Positions 1 through 10,265 of a DNA stretch of 64,000 bases are shown piece after piece. The notes beneath the pieces were generated by a model. It was given only the letters and a program-made list of their open reading frames with translations. It was not told where the DNA came from and did not search any database. Position 1 is the first letter of the stretch; each line of letters begins with the position of its first letter. The DNA is taken from positions 49,516,659 to 49,580,658 of the forward strand of contig OZ038487.1 in assembly GCA_964036315.1 (NCBI GenBank). The letters run 5' to 3'. Source of the DNA: Acanthosepion esculentum. Lineage: Eukaryota > Mollusca > Cephalopoda > Sepiida > Sepiidae. The translations under genes and the position numbers were made by a program.

Positions 1-74
1 CATACATAAAGATTGATACGTCTTAAAATCAACCAACCTAATTTATTTTTAATTAGGATATAATCAGGTTAGAG

Positions 75-490
75 CAGGGGTTCACAACCAGGGACGTCCC
101 CAGAAAGGGAATGTTTTACTTTTTCACAAATTGACTGTAATCTCCATCAGAATAAAAATAAATTTAAATACCTCATTTTTTTTTTATTGAACTTGTTGCT
201 TATTGAAATATGCTTCAGTTTATTTATTTAATAAATGAATTAAAACAAATTACTGTACATGTATTCAAGTTTAAAAATCCATCAATATTTTCTGTTGCTA
301 TTAAATTTGTAAAACTCGTCTATAAAATAATCCATGTAAATGTATATGTACTAATATGGAAATAAATGAAGATTTTCAATAATATATGTATATTATTTGG
401 AATGCGCCTTTTGAGTTGGACAATCTTGGAAAGTGACATTCTAAAATATGGAGAAAAGGGTGCATTGGGCAAAAAGGTTGTGAAGCATTG
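75..490. mobile_element. hAT-like non-autonomous element (MITE)
   Basis: The left end reads CAGGGGTTCACAACC and the right end, read inward on the other strand, reads CAATGCTTCACAACCTTTTT. These are imperfect terminal inverted repeats of the CAGGGGTTC.CAACC type typical of hAT transposons. About 415 bp of AT-rich filler lies between them and no transposase reading frame is visible. The flanking 8-mers (GTTAGAGC-side and GATTAAAA) are only loosely alike, so the target duplication is decayed or the ends are off by a base or two. Confidence 0.55.
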
Positions 491-499
491 GATTAAAAT

Positions 500-2060
500 C
501 TGTGATAGTTAAGATCAAAAGTCTGAAATTCAACTTCCATATGACTCTCCTTTGGAAATATCCAAATAAAAATTTTATCAATATTAACCAATATTAAATA
601 GATGTTCTTAACCAATATTAAATCAACATTCTTCTTCAGTTTCTATTTTTATCATTCTATTTGTTTTTATTTTCAAACCTCTTGCCAAAAATGTATACCA
701 GTACAGCATACATGTAAGTAACACCTGTCTGAAAACAAACTAATCAACAAAGAATTGTAACAAAATCTATACTTTTCCCTCCTTCGATTTGTGTAGCCAA
801 AAGCACAGTTGCAGTCACTTCTAAATTATATCTCCTCATTGGCTGGGGCAAGAATTTGGCATTGGATGACTTTAATCTGATGAGCACCTTGTATTGATAG
901 ATTTCCTGATGAGATCTTCATTAGTCAGTTTGCAATCATTTCCGCCATGTTTGGCAAATCCCACAAGCAAATAACAACTTATAAGACACGTGATTAAGCA
1001 GCATATTTAGATGGGCCAATAGTTTTGTTTTCACTTGCCAGACAAGTAGTACAACCACCACCCAAGCTCTTTTTCTCATCCAGCCAAAATTTGGTGTGGT
1101 CAGACTCTAAAGAGTTCCGTTCAACTGTTTCACTTTTGTTTGCTTGGCTAAGAATGTCTCAACTACTTTTTCATGGAAAAGTCAAATGAAATTAAAATTG
1201 CAAAAGCAGAAGAATATTTTTTAAAAAATGATTTAAAAATAAAATTGCCTCCTATGTATTTTCACAGAAACTATAACAGATAAGGGAGCATGAGAATATC
1301 ATTGATGACTGATACAAGTTTTCAGCGACAAAACAATATTTCTCCATAGACACTTAAGCAGTGTCAAGTCCAGTCAGTACATAGATCAGGGATCACCAGG
1401 TACTGTAAGCAACCCCTTACAATCTGAAATATGTTTTAGATTTAAATTATCTACACTTGATTGATAAGCTGTAAAAAAACTAAATCAGTGAAATCCATAG
1501 TCACCACCATATTCTTCCATTTATAGATTGACAGATATTCAGAGTAACTCAAAACATCTTACACACTGTTGTCATCACTGCTGCATTAATAACTTATTTA
1601 CAGTACTCACATCCTTTATTTGGTCTCTGTTTCTATTCAGCAATTTATCTGTATTTGGAATTCACTGATACAGTTTTGCTTCATATGCACTTTGATGCTA
1701 GATGCCATTTTGTTTGGTTGCTATCTGTAAGAAGAAAAAAGATATGGGTTACTGGTGGGAAGACTTAACCATATTACCAACATCCACCTCTGATATAATA
1801 AAATGAGAGGAATTACATTTGGAGCAACCTTAATAGGTTAAAAAAAATCTTTCTCCCAAAAGTAAAATGAGAGGGGGATAAAAAAATGTTTATGAAAACT
1901 TTTAATTCTCTTTAACTTAGGAGTATGCTTACCTTGTTCGAATTTCTTTGATGATGCACTATTAATTTATGTTGAGTTTTTCTTTCAAGTTTTTTTGCAT
2001 TTTAATGATACAAAACTTTGGTTTTATCTCTGATTTATGCTGCTTACTTAATAGTCATGC
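500..2060. other. AT-rich interval without recognisable gene
   Basis: I see no reading frame above about 60 codons, no repeat family shared with the rest of the window and no obvious splice-bounded exon. The sequence is mixed-complexity, not satellite-like, so it may be intron or old intergenic DNA. Confidence 0.4.
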
Positions 2061-2064
2061 TACT

Positions 2065-2320
2065 TCTATGTGCCATATTCCTTCACGATCATGGTTCTCC
2101 ACAATTTCCTTTCCTTTGTAGCACTCTAATCTTTTATTGATCACCCCTACTCCTGTTCTGCCAACCCTTTACATAAACTTATTAGGTAGGTTATTCTCTG
2201 ATTTCCTCTACCCCACTTGTCTTCAAGATGTCATCTGAATATCAAATTCTCCAAGTCCTCTTTCCTCATTATTTGTCCTAGAAATTTTAACTGTCTCTTT
2301 CTGATTCTACATATTGGTCA
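2065..2320 (-). mobile_element. LINE family B, 3'-terminal fragment
   Basis: Read on the minus strand this matches the end of the non-LTR element called family B here (best copy 18010-18475). It carries the part encoding RQLKFLG-like residues, the later PHRW-like linker and the distal piece that reads GAACCATGATC before the tail. It is heavily mutated, with no open frame left. It is one of about sixteen copies in the window, nearly all truncated to the 3' part of ORF2. Confidence 0.7.
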
Positions 2321-2589
2321 CAGAATATTTTTCTAAAAATGCTGAGGTTGCAATCAAAATACCACAAATTATCTATCATTACTGTATTATCTACCTAATT
2401 AAATACCTTATGTAAGTTGCACATGTCAAGCTTTGAAAGACAAAAAAGATATATTAATGCTTCACCTACTTTAAATGATCAAAGGTGTAAAGGAGTTAGC
2501 TTTTGTCTTCAACATTCTCTTTTTCTCCAGGTTTCCTTATCTTCTCCTTGTCCTTCAAAACTTCCTGTCTAGCTTTTTTAATTTTGTTG

Positions 2590-2632
2590 TGTTGAAATGA
2601 ATAGATTATATATATATATATATATATAACCT
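2590..2632. repeat. (TA)n microsatellite, short
   Basis: About ten TA dinucleotides lie just upstream of the Penelope-like fragment. Confidence 0.9.
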
Positions 2633-2689
2633 CTTAAAATTAGACCAACTATTCTACAAAAACTTCCTTCAACAAGTACCATTTTACTA

Positions 2690-3245
2690 CCACTATGGCA
2701 ACATTCATACACAGTGACAGCATAGCAATAGATTCACCTCTTAGACCAACTCTATCTAATTTTTTGCATGTATCATGTGGAAAACAGTCTTCAATAAATC
2801 CACCAAGCCCACATATATACACACTATATCAACCGCATATTCATATTTTATATTAGCAAACAACTTAGAAGAAATTAAAAAATTGAAGGAAACCTTTACT
2901 TACAAAATCAACATTAAAAATAAAATCTCTTTCTTTGATGTATTAGTCAATGCCAATAGCCATAATTTTACCAGCACCCTTTACAAAAAGCCCAGTATGA
3001 GAAACTTGTGTTTACTCAACTAAAAATGTGAATGTCTTTACAGATACAAAATAGATGTTATAAAAAAAACATGATTTACCAAGCCAAAGTAATTTCTTCT
3101 TCAGACATATTATTCTATAAGGAACTTAACAACATTAAACAAATCCTAATCAACAATAATTTTCCTAACTATGTCATCGACGAACAAATAAAATTAGCCA
3201 TAACAAAATTTAGAACCCCCCCAACGACCAAGGAAAAATAAAAAC
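2690..3245 (+). pseudogene. Penelope-like element reverse transcriptase fragment
   Basis: The plus strand encodes, across frameshifts, the C-terminal half of a Penelope-like RT. First comes a block reading DSPLRPTLSNF (family form: GSPLGPTLANF). Next is a block at the position of the YxDD motif that reads YINRIFIFY in one frame, so the catalytic aspartates are lost. Then come NKISFFDVLVNANS and TLYKKPS, matching the FLDVL...YRKPT segment after the palm. Last is a second open segment (3032-3241) with IYQAKVISSSDILFYKEL and NNFPNYVIDEQIKLA, typical of the thumb/linker region. No GIY-YIG domain follows. It is a dead, truncated copy. The clade assignment is from motif pattern, not alignment. Confidence 0.75.
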
Positions 3246-3335
3246 ACCATTAACTTATTCTATCATAACTAGATGCACCCTAATTATAAGCTGTATGAAA
3301 AACAATTAAATTCACACACACACACAGTTTTATGT
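3240..3335. repeat. short spacer with (CA)n
   Basis: A low-complexity spacer containing CACACACACACA separates the PLE fragment from the foldback element. Confidence 0.6.
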
Positions 3336-3535
3336 ATTGCATATTTATGGGTAAATTTGCTCAATATCAAAGATAGAGCTTATGTAAATATAAAAGTGGA
3401 CAGTGGGGTCAATGACAAGCAGCAAAAGTCTTGAACGCAATTTTCAAGCCTTCAAGCCATGAAGATTGCATTGAAACATAATAAAGACTGTCACCTTTTG
3501 GTGTTGACCACAGTATCCACTTTATATGTATATAT
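3335..3535. mobile_element. Foldback/hairpin element, copy 1
   Basis: Inverted arms are visible: AAAGTGGACAGTGGGGTCAA at about 3403 and, on the opposite strand from about 3518, AAAGTGGATACTGTGGTCAA. The flank on the left (ATATTTATGGGTAAATTTGC, TCAATATCAAAGATA) recurs inverted beside the second copy at 6813-7020. This marks a dispersed palindromic family rather than a chance hairpin. There is no coding capacity. Confidence 0.65.
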
Positions 3536-3619
3536 GTAAACAAGGTGGGACAATTCCTGGAATGGCTCTATGACAGCATATTTTACTTATCAAGTCATAT
3601 TTATTTATTTTTTTTTTTT

Positions 3620-4830
3620 AAGCATGCAAGACAGGAAGCCACTAGCAAGCAAAGGGTTACAGAGAATTGGAGCGAGAGCAAATAGGAGTAATAGAGGAAA
3701 GGATGAAGAGAAGAATAGGGGATAGATCAGGGCATCTGGAGATGTCGACTGACATTACATTTGAATAGTTGGAGATTATAGCTATCAGGAAAACAAGAAA
3801 TGGGGAGTGAGTTCCACAGGCAAGAAGTGCGAGACATGAAGCTATTGGCATAGAAGAGATGGCTACATTTAACAGTTTTGACAGTGAAAGGGTGAGAGTG
3901 AGATGTCAACCTAGTTGAACGCTTAAATTCATCAGAGCAGTTACCATGAAAGTATTTGTAAATAGACAGAGTGAGGTAACGGCACGTCTGTTAGAGAGCG
4001 GCTGCAGATAAGATGCCAAATCAGGGCCAATTACATTGCATATATGTCTTTGGATTTTATCAAGGACCTTGAAACAAACAGAAGTGGTTCCAGACCATAT
4101 ATGGCAGTAATACTCCATGCAAAGGCGAATGGTTAATTTGTAGATTTGAAGGGTCGACTCCAGCGAGAAAAATTTCCTGGTGCAGCACAGGGAGCCAACT
4201 TTCCTCGCGGTGGACGAAGCTATTGACTCAACGTATTTGTTCCATCTCAGGTCAGCGGACAATGTGAGACCGAGCAGTCGCAAAGAGGTGCTCTCGTAGA
4301 GTTGAGCGTCAGACATTCTAATGGGAGGCAGGGATGGTTCTCTCTTGTGAGTAATAGAGAGCAGTTTTGTTTTTGAGGCATTAAAGTTAACCGGCCAATT
4401 CCTGCCCCAGTCCACAACCGATTGGAGGTCCTTTTTGAGACAAACGGCCAGGTTAGTTTTGTCAGCGACACTAGATTTGTTTTTGAGGCAGGAGTAAATA
4501 ATAGTGTCGTCCGCATAGATGCCTACTGGGGAACCTATGACATCAGGAAGATCGTTAATGAAGATAAGGAACAGAGTAGGGCCTAGGATAGGGCCTTGGG
4601 AAACACCTGCGTTTGTGGGATAGGAGCTGGAGGAGAATCCGTTGAGAATGACCTTCAATGCACGGTTTGACAGGAATTATTGTATTAAGTCGAACAATCG
4701 ACCTGTAATTCCATAACCCTGAAGCTTGTGAAGAAGGCCGGCATGCCAAACCCTATCAAAGACTTTGGAGATATCTAGAGCCATGTCATGAGCTTCTCTG
4801 TTATTATGAAGTGCTCGTAGACAATTTGGC
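3620..4830 (-). pseudogene. Non-LTR retrotransposon (LINE family A, jockey-like) RT domain, 5'-truncated
   Basis: This is the best retrotransposon copy in the window. On the minus strand the frame reads MALDISKVFDRVWHAGLLHK (RT block with the first catalytic Asp), an in-frame TAA at 4677-4679, then ILGPTLFLIFINDLPD and YADDTIIY (intact YADD). It continues through NASKTKLLSI, LLGLTLSADLRW and YKLTIRLCMEYYCHIWSG, features typical of jockey/CR1-type ORF2. A one-base loss near 3963 shifts the frame. Beyond it the next frame continues as NCSDEFKRSTRLTSHSHPFT and then RTSCLWNSLPISCFPDSYNL, the conserved C-terminal tail before the 3' end. The endonuclease and N-terminal part are missing, as expected from incomplete reverse transcription. 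It is not functional. Confidence 0.88.
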
Positions 4831-4834
4831 TACT

Positions 4835-5505
4835 GTCACTTTCAACGTACTTCCCTTGTGAAGTTATGCACCTTGTTTCATATTCTTGGATCTCGTTTTC
4901 TGGAATGCCTTTCAGTAATGTTGCAGTATAATAGCAAATTGTGAAAATAACCAATAATTACAGGAGGATGTATAAGGTGGATGGGATGCATAATGGTGAT
5001 CTTAATAAGGAACTCTTAATGTTCAGATCTTTTCATACAAAATCTCGTAATTCTTTCAATGAACATTTGCTTCTGTTCTTTGTGTTTTTGGCTGCTTACT
5101 TCTTGCATTATTGTCCACACTTTCTTGTCATTCCTTGAACCACCTATGCCACCTAAAGTATTGTTTTTCACATGTTCCAAATAAGCCATTTTTAACAGGG
5201 CTAATGTTTCACTAAGACTTTTGCCAATCTCTGCAGAAAACTGTTAATTCACTGATCCAGAGTTCTTTTCCTTATTTTCTGATAACAGTAAAATATGAAA
5301 ACATACAACTTCTACTGCTTGGTTATATATGATTCATCTACTTTTATCCCCAGAAAGATAGGAACACAACATCTGGACATCCTTGGGTACAAATTTTTGC
5401 CTAACCCATTACCCCAGTGACACACTGCATTCATTCTGTGAATTAAATTGTCATACCTTGTGTTTGGATGGGTGTTTGTTTATATTATAGGAGGCTGTAG
5501 ATAGA
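4835..5505. other. Interval without recognised feature
   Basis: Nothing identifiable lies here. The 4941-5138 open frame has no family signature and is probably chance. Confidence 0.35.
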
Positions 5506-5513
5506 GATAGTAC

Positions 5514-5627
5514 CTTTGATGTCTGGCATGCTAGGCCTTCAGGTGGACAGGCATCATCGGTCTTCAACCATCTCTTAAATCTCTCACGTGATGGCTCCAA
5601 GTTGCCATACCTGGTAAACCATTTCAG
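5514..5627 (-). CDS. Candidate internal protein-coding exon, phase 0, 38 codons
   Basis: On the minus strand a 114-bp open segment is bounded by an acceptor (CACCACTTCCTCAG then CTGAAATGG) and a donor (ACATCAAAG then GTACTATC). Both GT and AG sit exactly at codon boundaries, giving a symmetric phase-0 exon. The peptide begins LKWFTRYGNLEPSRERFKRW and continues with LKTDDACPPEGLACQTSK. It is polar, complex, has two cysteines and shows no retroelement motif. Base composition is clearly less AT-rich than the surroundings. The frame stays open about 12 codons upstream of the acceptor and about 20 past the donor. I do not recognise the protein family. No partner exon could be assigned in the window. 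It could still be a chance open frame, but the combination of composition, complexity and splice sites makes it the best host-gene candidate here. Confidence 0.45.
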
Positions 5628-5639
5628 CTGAGGAAGTGG

Positions 5640-6170
5640 TGTTAACATGGAACCACTGGGCAATGAACTTTGCCTATCCCATCGTAAGATTTTGGAAAGG
5701 CAATAGATGTAATTTATGTCTTGCTGAAAAATCAGTTATCTTAAAACACTTAAATAACTCTAGCTTATTAAACAAGAGAAATAAATTGATGGTTACATGC
5801 ATGTAGGCATAGAAACAAATATCTGCTGAAATATGTTGATCCAGATTAATTTTTTAACGTAAATTATGGCATGTTTAATTTTTTAAAAAGAACCAGTAAC
5901 CTCTAATAATGCTTAACATCAAATATATGTATATAATTCCTGCTTATTTTAAATGCCAAATATATTTTTTTAAATAAAAAAAATATAATCCCCATATAAT
6001 ATGACTGCTCTAACATTGCAGTAACCAGATATTTTTATTAAAATTGAAATTACATAATTGTCAGTCTATACTTAGCACTTGAAGATTGTATGAAACTCCA
6101 AGTAGTATTACCAGTGACAGATAAAATGTATATTTATTAATATATACTTAATAGCTCTGTTTTATTTGAT
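5640..6170. other. AT-rich interval, nothing recognised
   Basis: No repeat shared with the rest of the window and no credible reading frame. If the 5514-5627 exon is real this would be intron. Confidence 0.35.
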
Positions 6171-6175
6171 TTGAT

Positions 6176-6245
6176 TGTCCATGACTCTGGGTGGTATACT
6201 GGCCATTCAGGCATATGCAGTTTCACACAACAGCCATTATATGTG
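6176..6245 (+). repeat. Direct repeat E, copy 1
   Basis: It contains CCATGACTCTGGGTGGTATA followed by CTGGCCATTCAGGCATATGC, and recurs with few changes at 7318-7393 in the same orientation. The pair flanks a 1.07-kb block of TA arrays and a foldback element. Confidence 0.7.
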
Positions 6246-6247
6246 TG

Positions 6248-6250
<3 letters not shown>

Positions 6251-6292
<42 letters not shown>
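6251..6292. repeat. (TA)n array
   Basis: About 20 uninterrupted TA dinucleotides. Confidence 0.95.
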
Positions 6293-6295
<3 letters not shown>

Positions 6296-6361
6296 CACTC
6301 TCTTCAAACATTACAGTAATGAAAACGGCAGATTAAAAATAAAAATCCATTAATTCTTTAA

Positions 6362-6363
<2 letters not shown>

Positions 6364-6393
<30 letters not shown>
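6364..6393. repeat. (TA)n array
   Basis: About 15 TA dinucleotides. Confidence 0.95.
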
Positions 6394-6396
<3 letters not shown>

Positions 6397-6754
6397 CGTA
6401 CAAAGAAAAAGCAACTTCCAAAGGAGTATTCTAGAATGGTAGGCAAAAAAAAGTGCTCAATACCCTGATGGCAGAGCATTTATATTTCTTCCACAATAAT
6501 CTGCATACAGATAGCTGACCATAACTGCAGTTTCCTTTTTCTTCAAATAGGTGATTTTTCAGCAGTTCTATCCTCTGGTGTATGAGGGTATTTCCCCCTC
6601 AGTAATTTTATTTGGTGAATGCGTTTTCGACAGTTATCCTTCTTGTTACATCTTTAAATATCACTTAATGATCAGTACCAGCCACCTGACATCTGCACAT
6701 AATAATATACACATAATTGCAGTAATGGTCAGTCATGTGGACATTGGATTATTG

Positions 6755-6757
<3 letters not shown>

Positions 6758-6818
<61 letters not shown>
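6758..6818. repeat. (TA)n array
   Basis: About 29 TA dinucleotides run directly into the foldback element that follows. They produce a spurious YIYIYI reading frame. Confidence 0.95.
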
Positions 6819-6821
<3 letters not shown>

Positions 6822-7020
6822 TGAACATTGACGTCAATACTTAGAGGCGATAGGCTGTTTCATGCTAGATGCAATCATCGTGGCCTGACGATTACGTCTA
6901 ACATGAAACAGCCTGTTACATTTAAGTGTTGACTTCAATGTTCACTTTTATATTTACACACACTTTATCTCTGATATTGAGCACTTTATCCCATAAATAA
7001 AGCACACCTTAAGAGTATAT
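6813..7020. mobile_element. Foldback/hairpin element, copy 2
   Basis: Nested inverted arms are visible. The outer arms are AAAAGTGAACATTGACGTCA and, inverted, AAAAGTGAACATTGAAGTCA. The inner arms are a perfect GGCTGTTTCATG with CATGAAACAGCC, and around the apex AATCATCGT with ACGATT. The right flank (TTTATCTCTGATATTGAGCA) matches copy 1 at 3335-3535 in the opposite orientation. The element sits between two (TA)n arrays. It is a non-coding palindromic repeat. Confidence 0.75.
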
Positions 7021-7022
7021 TT

Positions 7023-7025
<3 letters not shown>

Positions 7026-7067
<42 letters not shown>
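7026..7067. repeat. (TA)n array
   Basis: About 20 TA dinucleotides at the right border of the foldback element. Confidence 0.95.
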
Positions 7068-7071
<4 letters not shown>

Positions 7072-7317
7072 TTTCACCCCAAATAAGGACATAATAAACA
7101 CTGATATGACTTTAAGCCCAACAAACAAATCAAATCACCCCAAATAAAGTGATAATGACACAAAAGGGTTACTGGGAGTGGAAGAATGAGTGGAATTTAG
7201 TGAGGAAAAAGGACAATAAAAGAATCCATTTCAGGAAGACAGAAGATGGTGATTGATGATGAATTTAACTGTTTGAACACTGATCTCCTGATGAATATTG
7301 ATCTCCTAACCTGGGCC

Positions 7318-7393
7318 CTACTATCCATGACTCTGGGTGATATACTGGCCATTCGGGAATATGCAGTTTCACATAGTAGCCGTTATACCAGTC
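7318..7393 (+). repeat. Direct repeat E, copy 2
   Basis: CCATGACTCTGGGTGATATA then CTGGCCATTCGGGAATATGC, the second copy of the repeat at 6176-6245. Confidence 0.7.
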
Positions 7394-7473
7394 ACTAAGT
7401 TTCAATGGGTTATATTTTTGTAGATTGCAGGTGGCAGAGAAGCAAGAAATGAGATTTGAATTCCAGAGGTGAG

Positions 7474-7475
<2 letters not shown>

Positions 7476-7514
<39 letters not shown>
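7476..7514. repeat. (TA)n array
   Basis: About 18 TA dinucleotides. Confidence 0.95.
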
Positions 7515-7552
7515 CAATATATATTTTTTATATATTGTGGATTATCCCACTT

Positions 7553-7850
7553 GACTTTCCTATAAAAAATGTACTTGCATTATTTACATTATTTGGACCA
7601 TTATCCTCATTTTCATTGCCATATTCACAACATTTCATCCATTATATGCTCTGCCCTTCTTCAGGTGATTGGAATTTTGAACCAAACCCTTTATTTTGTC
7701 CACCAGGGTAGATTGTTCTAGTTCCACGTGCCATACCTCTTGGTTCGGTTCAAAAGGCCGGAGCATACAAAGGCTGGAATGTTGTTAAGATGGCAATGAA
7801 AATGAGGTTAACAGTCCGAATAATGTAAATAATGCAAGTAATCATAATAC
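7553..7850. mobile_element. Long foldback element (family F), copy 1
   Basis: Two arms of about 70-100 bp face each other. The left arm contains ACTTGCATTATTTACATTAT and CCTCATTTTCATTGCCAT. The right arm, read on the other strand, begins identically and contains CCTCATTTTCATTGCCATCT. The loop holds GTTCTAGTTCCACGTGCCAT, a block repeated in the second copy at 47895-48415. Each arm includes a CTGAAGA...GAAAT box resembling a hammerhead core. Inverted terminal organisation with such boxes recalls the pseudo-LTRs of Penelope-like elements; that link is inference. Confidence 0.75.
7623..7670 (-). ncRNA. Degenerate hammerhead-like motif in foldback arm
   Basis: On the minus strand: AATCAC, CTGAAGA, a spacer, GAA, ATGT, T, GTGAAT. 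The CUGANGA box and GAA are intact, and AATCAC/GTGAAT can form stem I with one mismatch. Stem III would be only A-U, and stem II pairs poorly in this copy. Probably a decayed version. Confidence 0.3.
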
Positions 7851-7859
7851 CTCATTCCA

Positions 7860-9380
7860 GAGATATAGACAGATAAGAAAATGTCTTTAGGGGACACTCA
7901 TTAAGCCTATAAATAGGGAATTATATTCTCCCTTATTCTCTTTCCTCTTTTACAACTCTGGCTATCAGATGCACACACAGAAAAAAAAGATTCCCCCACT
8001 GTGGCACATTTGTATTCAGTGTCTCACTTTACTCTCATGATTTTTATATTCTTCCATATGTGCCTATCATCTAGGCCTACATAAACACACATTCTCTAAT
8101 TTAAATGCTTTATGAAACTTGTCTTTAAATGTATTCTTTGTTTATTGTTATTGTAATACTTTTGTTAATACATGCTTTGCCATTTTTTTATATATTGGTT
8201 CATGTTAAACATTTATTACTGAGACTCATATTCATATTATTTGTAATAATTTAATTCTAGCAATATTTTGAATAGAACATGCAATGGTCATCAGCAGAAA
8301 ATTCTATCAGAGACAGAATATTAGAACTGTAATTTTAAATGTCAACAAAATAAAAAGAAACACTGTAAGTCTCTATAAATCATTACTGTAAGGAAATCCT
8401 TACCTAAGAAGATTACAAACATCAGAAAATATCAATTTCTTTCATATAAAAAAAGAAAAAGAATCTTTAAAACTATGACAATTTCCAATTTCCTCTTGGG
8501 GCATTGTTTCTTTTTGTTGTTTTTATCAAATCCCCACTCTTTCCTTCGTTTCATGTTTCTACACCAGACATTTTCTTCTTTCCAAACTAGGTAAGAAAAA
8601 AAAGCTTCAGTGAATGTTATTTTATTCAGTAATTCTCACTTAGAACAGAAATCTTTGGGAATATTCAAATATGCAAAAGACAAAACAAATCCTTCAAACA
8701 AAATCTCATGGTTAGTTTTAAATTCATGTACATATAAAGAATAAACTTTTATGTATTGTGTCTGTTCAGGATTATAGCTCTCTAAAACTTTCTGGCTTTT
8801 GTTTCTGTAACTTGTGAAACTTATTGTATTTTCTTATGTATAATATGAGAAATTTTGAACAAAACTTAAAGGCAAAAAAGGGTGAGTCATATTATCAAGT
8901 ACACATGTTCAGAAATTTTTGCTCAGCTTGAAAAAAACCTCTTATTTGAAAATACAGTCCATTAACCCAATAGATAATAAAACAAAATAGGTAGTTTTTT
9001 ATAACAATTGTTTAAAAAAAGATATTTGATATGTCAGCAATATTTGTTCTTTAGGAATCGGTGTAATGTCTCAGAGGCAAGAAATTCAACAAAAATGATT
9101 AAAAAAATATTAAAGGAAATACACAAGATCAGTCATATTTTGATAAAAGCACTTTTCCCTGAAAATAAGTTTGAAAGAGAAATTAGAAGAACCACACAAT
9201 AGCTTAACATCCAGTTCATTTCTATTCTAAAAATATTATGAAAAATAAAATATTCTAGTGAAATATGAGTATATGTTGTATACTGAGATTTTAATGGATA
9301 ATATGGTATAAATTTTCAAAAAAAATTTACATAGGGATGGTTGGACTATGGGATTGTATTATACACAAGACATACGTTAG
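7860..9380. other. AT-rich interval, nothing recognised
   Basis: Mixed AT-rich DNA with short poly(A)/poly(T) runs. The 9008-9202 open frame lacks any family motif. No repeat shared with other parts of the window was noticed. Confidence 0.35.
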
Positions 9381-9990
9381 CATCTCCCTTTCTTCCTGTT
9401 CTGCCATCCATTCATACAAACTCATGAGATAGGTTATTCCCCATTTCTATCACTTCTTCTGCCTTTAGATGTCATGTGAGTGTTTAATTCTTCAAGCCCC
9501 TTTTCTTCATTTCATGTCCCCAAAATTTCAACTCTTCTTGAATGCTAGTGTCAGTTTCTTGTAGTTACTCTTCTTAAAACTTCCTCATTGCTCTTATGTT
9601 CTGCCCATGGTATACTTAGCATTTGTCTGTAGAATTATGCATCTGTTTATTCTTCTTCATCTGTGGGGAAATTATCTCTCACTGCCATATCTGGTACTAG
9701 ATATTATGCGACATTTAAGAACTATTTGTTTGTAACAAAATTTTCCTATCTCTTTATATTTTGCTTAGTTTATGGAAGGCACCTTTCATTATTCCCATAC
9801 ACCTTTGGATTTCTGTATCACATTTTCTTTTTTTTATTTCTACACTACACTACACTACACAAACAGTTGAATTTCTGTATCTACTTGATTTCAACATCCC
9901 TAATACACAGCTAGAGTTGTTTCTTTTCTAACAACCATGCATTCTACTTTGTTACTGATCATAGTCCTTTCTTTTTCCTTTACTTAACTG
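9380..9990 (-). mobile_element. LINE family B, ORF2 C-terminal fragment
   Basis: The minus strand holds the 3' part of family B: the segment reading KLLQMKKNK.M-like remnants, the FLGHEMKK-like block and the GLE.LTLT-like block. It then extends upstream through the LPKAKQ-like and CMVV-like regions. There are many stops and frameshifts. Order and spacing of the blocks match the copies at 14930-15600 and 28468-29310. Confidence 0.72.
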
Positions 9991-9999
9991 TGATCTGGG

Positions 10000-10160
10000 T
10001 ATGATGATAAACTACATCTGGCAGCAAGGCCTCTAATTGGGAGGTTGGAGGTTTTGAGTAGCATGGAACGACCTGTTAATTACCGTTGTTCCCAGATTCA
10101 CTCTGACCCAGGGTGGTAGCACCTGTTAAGGTGCCAGATATCGACAAATAGTGAACTCAC
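10000..10160 (+). repeat. Dispersed repeat D, copy 1
   Basis: The block GATAAACTACATCTGGCAGC through GAGTAGCATGGAACGACCTG to GGTGGTAGCACCTGTTAAGG recurs inverted at 49740-49895 (GACAATAAACTACATCCAGC, GAGAAGCATGGAACCACCTC, GGTGGTGGCACCTGTTAGGA). Relatively GC-rich and about 150 bp, so possibly a SINE body. No clear Pol III boxes were found. Confidence 0.7.
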
Positions 10161-10189
10161 GAGCAAAAACAAAAGACTATGAAGTTATA

Positions 10190-10265
10190 AAACTACATTT
10201 TTATAGTAAAAATGCCAGCAACACATTTTTATATAAAAAAATGCCAGCAACACATTTTTATAGCA
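10190..10265 (+). repeat. Short tandem repeat, about 32-bp unit
   Basis: ACATTTTTATAGTAAAAATG then CCAGCAAC, repeated as ACATTTTTATATAAAAAAAT plus GCCAGCAAC, then a third partial unit. A similar ATTTTTATA-rich iteration adjoins the other copy of repeat D (49540-49740), so the tandem tail may belong to that family. Confidence 0.7.

Noticed and set aside
4247..4516. 89-codon minus-strand frame
   Set aside because: Off-frame shadow of the LINE A RT.
6551..6844. Open frames containing long (YI)n runs, here and at 7469, 11288, 12278, 17395, 42908, 61308, 61672
   Set aside because: Translation of (TA)n microsatellites; not genes.
9840..9862. (ACACT)n and (CTAAA)n short tandem repeats as telomere-like DNA
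   Set aside because: Too short and wrong motif.
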